64,000 bases of DNA from Caballeronia fortuita (GTDB taxonomy: Bacteria > Pseudomonadota > Gammaproteobacteria > Burkholderiales > Burkholderiaceae). Shown piece by piece: positions 57,468 to 64,000 of the stretch. How positions within the stretch are numbered: the stretch's first letter is position 1; the number at the start of each line of letters is the position of its first letter. The stretch spans positions 186,001 to 250,000 of the forward strand of contig NZ_FCNX02000005.1 of the NCBI RefSeq assembly GCF_001544835.2. The letters run 5' to 3'. The notes beneath the pieces were generated by a model. It was not told the origin of the DNA and ran no database searches. It worked only from the letters and a program-made list of their open reading frames with translations. A program made the position numbers and the translations under genes.

Positions 57468-58694
57468 TTATTTGACCGAAGCCGTGCCTGCGACCTGCGC
57501 GATCGCCTTCTCGATGCGCGCGAAGCCTTCGTCGAGATCGGCCATCGGCATGATGAGCGAGGGCGCGAAGCGCAGCACGTTCGGCCCCGCGATCAGCATG
57601 ATGACGCCGTTGGCCGCTGCCGCGTTGAGCACGTCTTTCGCGCGATCCTTGTAGGCGTCGTTCAGTTCCGCGCCGATCAGAAGGCCGCGTCCGCGAATCT
57701 CCCTGAACATGCCGAAGCGCTCGTTGATGCGTTCGAGATGCGCCTTGATCGCGCGGCTGCGCTCGTTCACGCCTTCGAGCAGCTTCGGATCGCTGATCAG
57801 TTCGACAACCTTCTCTGCGATCGACGCGCCCAGGGGATTGCCGCCGTATGTCGTGCCATGCACGCCCACCTTGAAGTGCGCGGCGATCTCGTTCGTCGTC
57901 AGCATCACCCCGATCGGAAAGCCGTTGCCCAGCGCCTTCGCGCTCGTGAGGATGTCGGGCGTCACGCCGTACTGCATGTACGCATAGAAAGTGCCCGTGC
58001 GGCCGACGCCCGTTTGCACTTCATCGAAAATGAGGAGCGCGCCGTGCTTGTCGCAGGCTTCGCGCAAGCCCTCCAGAAACGCGGGATCGGCGGGCAGCAC
58101 GCCGCCTTCGCCTTGCACCGGTTCGACGATCACCGCGCACGTCTTCGGGCCGATGGCTTCGAGCGCCTTCGGCAAATCGTTGTACGGCAGATGACGGATG
58201 CCCGCGGGTTGCGGACCGAAGCCTTCCGCATACTTCGGCTGCCCGCCGACGCTCACGGTAAAGAACGTGCGGCCGTGGAACGACTGCGTGAACGAGATGA
58301 TTTCGATCTTGTCGTCGCCGTGATTGTCGATCGCATAGCGGCGCGCGAGCTTCAGCGCCGCTTCGTTCGCTTCCGCGCCCGAGTTCGCGAAGAACGCGCG
58401 GTCGGCGAAGGTGAGATCGGTCAGGCGTTTCGCGAGGCGCAACACCGGCGCGTTGGTGTAGCCATTGCCGATATGCCAGAGCTTTTCACCCTGCTCGTGC
58501 AGCACTTTCAGCAATTCCGGATGACCGTGGCCCAGCGCCGTCACCGCGATGCCGCCGGCGAAATCGACATAATCGCGGCCTTCGGTGTCCCATACGCGGG
58601 AGCCGCGGCCCCGGTCGGGCACGAAACTGGCCGGCGCGAACACCGGAACCATTACCTCGTCGAACGTACCGCGATTCACATTGATGTCCGTCAT
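57468..58694 (-). CDS. astC: succinylornithine transaminase (AstC/AruC)
   Basis: The 408-residue class III aminotransferase has the PLP lysine in [34 protein letters not shown] and [15 protein letters not shown]. It converts succinylornithine to succinylglutamate semialdehyde and may also serve as acetylornithine transaminase. GAGGAG precedes the start. A TAATAT box at 58725-58730 (minus strand) could give it an internal promoter in the 110-base gap after the regulator gene. Confidence 0.95.
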   Translation of the reverse strand: MTDINVNRGTFDEVMVPVFAPASFVPDRGRGSRVWDTEGRDYVDFAGGIAVTALGHGHPELLKVLHEQGEKLWHIGNGYTNAPVLRLAKRLTDLTFADRAFFANSGAEANEAALKLARRYAIDNHGDDKIEIISFTQSFHGRTFFTVSVGGQPKYAEGFGPQPAGIRHLPYNDLPKALEAIGPKTCAVIVEPVQGEGGVLPADPAFLEGLREACDKHGALLIFDEVQTGVGRTGTFYAYMQYGVTPDILTSAKALGNGFPIGVMLTTNEIAAHFKVGVHGTTYGGNPLGASIAEKVVELISDPKLLEGVNERSRAIKAHLERINERFGMFREIRGRGLLIGAELNDAYKDRAKDVLNAAAANGVIMLIAGPNVLRFAPSLIMPMADLDEGFARIEKAIAQVAGTASVK

Positions 58695-58804
58695 GAGCCA
58701 CTCCTCGGTTTGAGCATTACGTCGATATTAGGCAATCGCCCGCGATCCGTCTTGCGCGTTCGCGACATCCTTCGATGAGCTTTCCTGCGGATTTCGCGCA
58801 GCAT

Positions 58805-59818
58805 CTATGCCGCACCGGGCGGCTCGATCAGCGCACCGCCGCGCGGTTCGTCGATTGCGCCGCCGCGCTGCTTTTCGATCCAGTTGCGGCGCTCCTCGCG
58901 CGGCGTCACGCCGAAGCGGTCGCGATACGCATTCGAGAAATGCGCCGCCGATGAAAATCCGCACGCGAGACTGATCTGCACCACCGATTTGCTCGTGCGC
59001 TGCAATTGCGTGCGCGCCTTCGTGAGACGCAGATTGAGGTAATACTTCGACGGCATCGCGCCGAGATATTGTCGAAAGAGCCGCTCGAGCTGCCGGCGCG
59101 AAATGCCGACGAGACTCGCGATTTCATCGGTCGCGAGCGGATCTTCGATGTTCGCTTCCATCAGTTGCAGCGCGTCGTTCAGGCGCGGATGTCGCTCGCC
59201 CGGCGCCGTGACGAACGGAATGCGCTGACGCTCCGTGCCCGCGCGCAAGGTGCCGATGCCGAGCGAATCCGCAATGCGCTCCGCGAGATCGGGGCCGTGC
59301 TCGCGCGCGATCATCGCAAGCATGAAATCGATGCTTGCCTGTCCGCCGGAGCATGTGGCGCGGTCGCGATCGATTTCGAAGATTTGCTGGCTGACGATCG
59401 CGCGCTCGAACTGCTCGGTGAATTGCTGATAGGTTTCCCAGTTCACCGCGACGCGATATTGCGCGAGCTGCCCGGCCATCGCGAGCCACCAGACGCCGTG
59501 ATGAATGCCGGAGACGAGCGGCGTGCGCGGCGCGACGCGCGCGAGGCTCGCGAGAAAGAGCCGGTAATCGGCGAACTGCTGGTAGCGCTCCGACACGACG
59601 ATCAGCCAGTCGCAACGCACGGCGTCGTTGAACGCGCAATCGGCGGGAAGCTGCGCGCCGCCCGAGAGCGGCACGGGACGGCCGTCCCACGAACAGATGC
59701 GCCACTCGTAGAGACGATGCCCATCGATCTCGTTGGCGAGCGCAAGACTGTCGACGATCGGCCCGATGCCGCTCATCGACACCGGCGGCAACGCGACGAT
59801 CGCAACTTGCTGGGTCAC
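58805..59818 (-). CDS. argR: AraC-family regulator with DJ-1/GATase1-like domain (ArgR type)
   Basis: The 337-residue regulator starts at GTG. Residues 1-200 form a class I glutaminase-like domain (VAIVALPPVSMSGIGPIVDS) in which the nucleophile position reads SGIHHGVWWLA, without cysteine, so it is a ligand-binding rather than catalytic domain. The C-terminal AraC HTH (about 225-320) has LATDEIASLVGISRRQLERL and GFSSAAHFSNAYRDRFGVTP. The P. aeruginosa ArgR of this design activates aru and aot operons in response to arginine; the same role is inferred from its place between transporter and catabolic genes. Confidence 0.92.
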   Translation of the reverse strand: MTQQVAIVALPPVSMSGIGPIVDSLALANEIDGHRLYEWRICSWDGRPVPLSGGAQLPADCAFNDAVRCDWLIVVSERYQQFADYRLFLASLARVAPRTPLVSGIHHGVWWLAMAGQLAQYRVAVNWETYQQFTEQFERAIVSQQIFEIDRDRATCSGGQASIDFMLAMIAREHGPDLAERIADSLGIGTLRAGTERQRIPFVTAPGERHPRLNDALQLMEANIEDPLATDEIASLVGISRRQLERLFRQYLGAMPSKYYLNLRLTKARTQLQRTSKSVVQISLACGFSSAAHFSNAYRDRFGVTPREERRNWIEKQRGGAIDEPRGGALIEPPGAA

Positions 59819-59832
59819 GTTATGCGATCACG

Positions 59833-60660
59833 TTATTTGAGGCTGCCCGACAGGAACTGGCGCAGACGCTCGCTCTTCGGCGCGCTCAGCACTTCGGACG
59901 GCGCGCCCTCTTCCTCCGTGCGTCCCTGATGCAGGAACATCACGTGATTCGACACGTTGCGCGCGAAGCCCATTTCGTGCGTGACGACGATCATCGTGCG
60001 GCCTTCCTCGGCGAGACGCTGCATCACTTTCAGCACTTCGCCGACAAGTTCGGGATCGAGCGCGGACGTGGGCTCGTCGAAGAGCATGACGTCGGGATGC
60101 ATCGCGAGCGCGCGCGCAATTGCGACACGCTGCTGCTGTCCGCCCGACAAGTGCGACGGATACTGCTTTTCCACACGCGGCGGCAGGCCCACTTTCTCCA
60201 GATACTCGCGCGCGCGTTCCTCCGCTTCCTTCTTCGACACGCCGAGCACGTGAATGGGCGCTTCCATCACGTTCTCGATGGCCGTCATGTGCGACCACAA
60301 GTTGAAGTGCTGAAACACCATCGCGAGCTTCGTGCGCACGCGCTGCAACTGCTTGTGATCCGCGACTTCGAGATTGCCGGCCTTGTCGGTTTTCGTGCGC
60401 ACGGCTTCGCCATCGACGATGATTTGCCCCGCGTTCGGCCGCTCCAGAAAGTTGATGCAGCGCAGAAACGTGCTCTTGCCCGAGCCGCTCGCGCCGATGA
60501 TGCTGATCACGTCGCCCGCTTTGGCCGCGAGCGAGACGCCCTTGAGCACTTCGTTGTCACCGTAGCGCTTGTGAATGTCTTCGGCGACGAGCTTGGTCGC
60601 GACGTCTTTGGCGGTTGGCTGCAACGCTTTCTCCTCGGGTGATGACAGGGTGTGATGCAT
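59833..60660 (-). CDS. hisP: basic amino acid ABC transporter ATP-binding protein
   Basis: The 275-residue ATPase has Walker [10 protein letters not shown], signature LSGGQQQR, Walker [13 protein letters not shown] and the switch histidine in [10 protein letters not shown], of the HisP/AotP/ArtP type. An N-terminal extension of about 24 residues precedes the conserved [18 protein letters not shown]. It energises the HisQM permease. It lies 14 bases before the argR start. Confidence 0.94.
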   Translation of the reverse strand: MHHTLSSPEEKALQPTAKDVATKLVAEDIHKRYGDNEVLKGVSLAAKAGDVISIIGASGSGKSTFLRCINFLERPNAGQIIVDGEAVRTKTDKAGNLEVADHKQLQRVRTKLAMVFQHFNLWSHMTAIENVMEAPIHVLGVSKKEAEERAREYLEKVGLPPRVEKQYPSHLSGGQQQRVAIARALAMHPDVMLFDEPTSALDPELVGEVLKVMQRLAEEGRTMIVVTHEMGFARNVSNHVMFLHQGRTEEEGAPSEVLSAPKSERLRQFLSGSLK

Positions 60661-60681
60661 GGCTTCGAATTTTGCCGCTCG

Positions 60682-61413
60682 TCAATGCCGGACAGCGCGC
60701 GCCGCGCCCGCCGGCCGCAGATACGCGAGCCAGCGCCGCTCGGCGCGCCGGAACGCCGCGACGAGCGCGAACGAGATCGCCACGTATAGCAGCGCCGCGA
60801 TGCCGAACGATTCGAACGACTGATAGGTCGCCGAGTTCGCATCGCGCGCGACCTTCAGGATGTCCGGAACCGTGGCCGTGAACGCGACGGTCGTCGCGTG
60901 CAGCATCAGGATCACTTCGTTGCTGTACAAAGGCAAGGCGCGCCGCAGCGCGGACGGCAGGATGATGCGTCGATACATCGTGAACGTGCTCATGCCGTAG
61001 GCGCGCGCGGCTTCCACTTCGCCGTGCGAAATGCCGCGGATCGCGCCGGCGAAGATTTCCGTCGTATAGGCGCACGTGTTGAGCGCGAACGCGAGGATCG
61101 CGCAATTGAAGCCGCTCTTGAAGAACGCTTCGAGAAAGGATTGCGAGCGGACGAATTCCAGGCTGTACATGCCGGTGTAAAGCAATAGCAGTTGCACGTA
61201 GAGCGGCGTGCCGCGAAAGACGTACGTGTAGATGCGCACGGGCGTCGACAGCCAGCGGTTGCGCGAGACGCGCGCGCAGGCGAGCGGCACCGCCGCGCAA
61301 AAGCCGAGCGCGATCGACGCCGCGAGCAGCCACAACGTGACGACGAGACCCGAGGCGCGCATGCCGTCGGAATAAAGAAATGGACGCCACCATTCGGCGA
61401 AGATCTGGATCAT
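60682..61413 (-). CDS. hisM: basic amino acid ABC transporter permease HisM/AotM-like
   Basis: The 243-residue inner-membrane permease has five helices and the EAA loop GEVEAARAYGMSTFTMYRRIILP, which contacts the ATPase. FRGTPLYVQLLLLYTG is typical of the HisM/ArtM branch. It is 23 bases after hisQ and 21 before hisP. Confidence 0.93.
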   Translation of the reverse strand: MIQIFAEWWRPFLYSDGMRASGLVVTLWLLAASIALGFCAAVPLACARVSRNRWLSTPVRIYTYVFRGTPLYVQLLLLYTGMYSLEFVRSQSFLEAFFKSGFNCAILAFALNTCAYTTEIFAGAIRGISHGEVEAARAYGMSTFTMYRRIILPSALRRALPLYSNEVILMLHATTVAFTATVPDILKVARDANSATYQSFESFGIAALLYVAISFALVAAFRRAERRWLAYLRPAGAARAVRH

Positions 61414-61436
61414 GGCTTGTCGCTCGCTGGCAGAGG

Positions 61437-62126
61437 TCAGAGTTCGGCGTGCCGCACGCCGATCGAATAACGGCGCTCGAGCGCCATCAGCACGAGATTC
61501 GATGCGCTGGTTATCGCGAGATAGATCAGCGCCGCGATCAGGATGAAGAAGAACATGTTGAACGTGCTCTTGCCCGCGTCCTGCGCGGCCTTAACGACAT
61601 CCGCGAGACCGATGATCGACACGAGCGCGGTCGCCTTCACGAGCACCTGCCAGTTATTGCCGATGCCCGGCAGCGCGAACCGCATCATCTGCGGGAACAG
61701 AATGCGGCCGAACACGCGCATGCCGCTCATGCCGTAGGCGCTGCCCGCTTCGAGCTGGCCGCGCGGTACCGCGAGAAATGCGCCGCGAAACGTCTCGGTG
61801 AAATACGCGCCGTAGATGAAGCCGAGCGTGAGCACGCCGGCCGTGAACGGATCGATGTCGAACTGCGCCCAGCCGAAGGCATCGGTGACATTGTTGACGG
61901 CGATCTGGATGCTGTAGAAAAGCAGCAGCATCAAAACGAGATCGGGCACCGAGCGGATGAGCGTGGTGTACGCGGTCGCGACCGCGCGCAAAGGCGCGTG
62001 ACGCGAGAGTCTCGCGGATGCCCCGGCGAGGCCGAGCAGCACCGATACCGCAAGGGACAGCACCGCGAGCGCGAGCGTCTCTTTGGCGCCCGCCCAAAGG
62101 AGCGGGCCGAAGCCGTACAGGATCAA
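61437..62126 (-). CDS. hisQ: basic amino acid ABC transporter permease HisQ/AotQ-like
   Basis: The 229-residue permease has IRSVPDLVLMLLLFYSIQI and the EAA loop GQLEAGSAYGMSGMRVFGRI. The start is TTG at 62126, reading MILYGFGPLL as in homologues, with GGAGG six bases upstream. A GTG at 62168 would add 14 unrelated residues. It is the first gene of the long arginine array; the promoter should lie in the 270 bases upstream, where no clear sigma-70 boxes were found. Confidence 0.92.
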   Translation of the reverse strand: MILYGFGPLLWAGAKETLALAVLSLAVSVLLGLAGASARLSRHAPLRAVATAYTTLIRSVPDLVLMLLLFYSIQIAVNNVTDAFGWAQFDIDPFTAGVLTLGFIYGAYFTETFRGAFLAVPRGQLEAGSAYGMSGMRVFGRILFPQMMRFALPGIGNNWQVLVKATALVSIIGLADVVKAAQDAGKSTFNMFFFILIAALIYLAITSASNLVLMALERRYSIGVRHAEL

Positions 62127-62400
62127 GAGTCGCCTCCATCGTCTTTCGTTGAAAGCAACGGGGCGCACGAAAGACGCGCCCCGGCGATTGGCGGCGATAC
62201 TCGCAAGCGAAAATCAATCGCTCAATTGTGACGTTGTGTACTTGTTGCGATGCAGCATGACTGACATGCGCGCGATTGCGGGACGGGGCGCCCGCCGTGC
62301 AACGCGGGCCGCGCGCGATACGGAGGAAAACCCGCATGCGCGCGGCATCCGGAAATTGCGCTTTTTAGGTCGCATTTTCGATAGACCGCGCGCCGGTGGT

Positions 62401-62811
62401 TCAGACGCTGGCGACTTCCCGCACGCGCTGCGCGACCTGCCCGTTCGCCACGGCGATGTCCGGGCTGTCCTGCAGCAAGGGCAGAAAGCGTTCCGCGAAC
62501 GCGGGATCGCGCGTGGCGGCGCTGAACATGTCGACGACGGCCTTTGCGTGCGCAATGCGCGCGTCAGCGGTGGCTTCCTCGTCGTCGAGGACGTCGTCGA
62601 TGGCCGCGATCAACGTCGAGAGCGGCGTAAGCCAGCGGTACGCCGAGCCGTTGATCACGATCTGCAGGAACTCGCCCGGCGACACCGGCCCGAACTCGGC
62701 CTCATGACGCGCGCGCAGATGTGCGAGCACGCTGCGATGAAGCGTGAGCAGCGGATGGCGCACGTCGCGCAGGAAAGCGGTGGCTGTCTGGTCGTTCAGC
62801 GGGTTCGTCAT
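62401..62811 (-). CDS. conserved protein of unknown function
   Basis: The 136-residue, mostly helical acidic protein begins FLRDVRHPLLTLHRSVLAHL after a short lead and has PVSPGEFLQIVINGSAYRWL and PLSTLIAAIDDVLDDEEATA. I do not assign a family. GAGAGG precedes the ATG. It is 49 bases downstream of the EAL gene on the same strand and may share its transcript. It is not related to the arginine array. Confidence 0.75.
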   Translation of the reverse strand: MTNPLNDQTATAFLRDVRHPLLTLHRSVLAHLRARHEAEFGPVSPGEFLQIVINGSAYRWLTPLSTLIAAIDDVLDDEEATADARIAHAKAVVDMFSAATRDPAFAERFLPLLQDSPDIAVANGQVAQRVREVASV

Positions 62812-62860
62812 GATCGCCTCTCTTTAGGAAACATCCCAGATGAGGACGATTAGACGCCGA

Positions 62861-64000
62861 TCAAGCGCCGCGCGTCCTGCCCGCGTAGCGGATGAATTCG
62901 GCGGCGGTGAGCGGCGCGGAAAAGAGCCAGCCCTGCCCGAACTGCGCGCCGCGCGCGATGAGATACGCGGCCTGCTCTTCGCGCTCGATGCCTTCGGCGA
63001 CCACCTGCACGTCGAGCGTCGCGGCCATGTCGATGATGTGCGACGCGACGCTGCTCGACGCCGCGTCCTGCCCGACCGTATCGACGAAAGACTTGTCGAT
63101 TTTCAATCCGTCGATGCGAAAGTTCTGCAAGTGCGAAAGGCTCGAATAGCCGGTGCCGAAATCGTCGAGATAGACGGCGTGGCCCGCGCCGCGAAAGGCG
63201 CTGATGACTTCCTTCGCGGCATCGGCATCGAGAAAGCTGCGCTCGGTCGCCTCGATGCGGATCTGCTCCGGCCGCACGCCTTCCCGCGCGAGCGCGGGAC
63301 CGAGCACGTCGAGGAAACGGTGCGTCGTGAGGTCGGACGCGGACAGGTTCACCGACACGTAATAGTCCGGGTAGCGCTTCAGGAAATCGCCGAGTTCGAG
63401 CAGGATCGTGTCGAGCACCTGATCGGTAATCGCCTGGATCAACCCGCGATGCTCCGCGAGCGGGATGAAATGATCGGGCCGCACGATGCGGTTTTGATAC
63501 TTCCAGCGCACGAGCGCCTCCGCCCCGACGCAGCGCCGCGTCGACAGATCGACGATCGGCTGATACGCGACGATGAACTGATGCCGCCGCACCGCGTCGC
63601 TCAACTGGCCGCGCGGCGACAAGCGGCGCACGAAGAAGAACGCCGCCCAGCTCGCCAGCGCGAGTCCCGCCACGATGCCGCCGAGCAGCCAGCCCCACGG
63701 CAGCGTGCGCAGGCGCTGGCGCATCGACTGATGCGGCGCGCTCACGACGACCGCGAGCGGCATCGAGGCGGACCGGCGCACGACGTAAGGCGAATCGTCG
63801 CGCACAGGCGGTGCGGTGCGATACACGGAGAGGATCGCGTTGGCGTCGGTGGCGGGCGTCGTCGCGATCACGCGGCTCACTTCCGTGTTGATGACGGCGA
63901 CGCCGCTCGCGACCTCGTCGCTGGCGGCGAGCGTATCGATGTAAAGCGCGGGATCGGCGGCGATATAGAAACCGTTGCGGCCCATGACGAGGGATGACTT
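62861..64000 (-). CDS. EAL-domain cyclic-di-GMP phosphodiesterase with CSS-motif sensor, 5' end cut by the window edge
   Basis: The visible 379 residues run in frame to the right edge. The first part is the end of a periplasmic CSS-motif sensor domain (KSSLVMGRNGFYIAADPALY), then a membrane helix (WGWLLGGIVAGLALASWAAF), then an EAL domain: FIVAYQPIVDLSTRR, GAEALVRW (the EAL motif), SVNLSASDL, IEATERSFLD, YLDDFGTGYSSLSHL, IDKSFV and VVAEGIE. All metal and catalytic residues are present, so it should degrade c-di-GMP. CSS-EAL proteins respond to periplasmic redox state through a cysteine pair that would lie outside the window. Confidence 0.92.
   Translation of the reverse strand, partial: KSSLVMGRNGFYIAADPALYIDTLAASDEVASGVAVINTEVSRVIATTPATDANAILSVYRTAPPVRDDSPYVVRRSASMPLAVVVSAPHQSMRQRLRTLPWGWLLGGIVAGLALASWAAFFFVRRLSPRGQLSDAVRRHQFIVAYQPIVDLSTRRCVGAEALVRWKYQNRIVRPDHFIPLAEHRGLIQAITDQVLDTILLELGDFLKRYPDYYVSVNLSASDLTTHRFLDVLGPALAREGVRPEQIRIEATERSFLDADAAKEVISAFRGAGHAVYLDDFGTGYSSLSHLQNFRIDGLKIDKSFVDTVGQDAASSSVASHIIDMAATLDVQVVAEGIEREEQAAYLIARGAQFGQGWLFSAPLTAAEFIRYAGRTRGA

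Overview
The window is high-GC, gene-dense chromosomal DNA of a betaproteobacterium, almost certainly a member of Burkholderia sensu lato (Burkholderia, Paraburkholderia or Caballeronia). The main evidence is the block tRNA-Val(GAC), thrS, infC, rpmI, rplT, pheS, pheT, ihfA, merR, tRNA-Pro(GGG), preceded by relA, together with lineage-typical families (DUF2844/DUF3443, DUF2069, a fused LplT-PlsC). I see no insertion sequence, transposase, integrase, CRISPR array, rRNA or complete prophage. The region reads as core chromosome with small accessory pieces.

Layout. 1-4.3 kb: the end of an unidentified gene, an ABM-domain monooxygenase, a 460-base non-coding stretch with tandem hairpins (possible small RNA), bamC, and a divergent secreted pair DUF2844-DUF3443. 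The second member carries pepsin-like aspartic protease motifs. 4.3-12.4 kb: a complete lower protocatechuate branch of the beta-ketoadipate pathway, pcaIJFBDC, read leftward from a divergent IclR regulator (pcaR), then two LysR regulators. 12.5-14.4 kb: a small membrane protein, tRNA-Pro, a phage-like orphan gene, an unknown gene and merR. 14.5-24.7 kb: the translation and stringent-response block (ihfA, pheT, pheS, rplT, rpmI, infC, thrS, tRNA-Val, relA). Between tRNA-Val and thrS lie a 14-codon open frame with four threonine codons and a strong terminator, which looks like a transcription attenuator.

24.7-31.5 kb: a RidA-family protein, an alpha/beta hydrolase, 3-ketoacid CoA-transferase scoAB with a divergent PAS-LuxR regulator, an acyl-CoA thioesterase, an SDR enzyme and ETF-ubiquinone oxidoreductase; the CoA-ester enzymes suggest acyl-CoA catabolism. 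31.5-43.9 kb: aroC, a lysophospholipid flippase-acyltransferase fusion, a CBS protein, metY plus hydrolase, DUF962, YihY, wrbA-DUF2069, an FAD oxidoreductase plus metallophosphoesterase, a SRAP protein and a small membrane ORF. 44.0-49.9 kb: a LysR regulator facing a four-gene aromatic-acid/fusaric-acid type efflux operon (outer-membrane factor, FUSC, DUF1656, HlyD). 50.0-50.6 kb: a Doc toxin with an antitoxin that does not look like Phd.

50.6-62.2 kb: one long leftward array for arginine uptake and degradation. It runs hisQ, hisM, hisP, an AraC/GATase regulator, astC, aruF, aruG, astD, astB, astE, and finally the periplasmic binding protein at the distal end. Together these import a basic amino acid and run the arginine succinyltransferase pathway. 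The window ends with an unknown small protein and an EAL-domain protein cut by the right edge.
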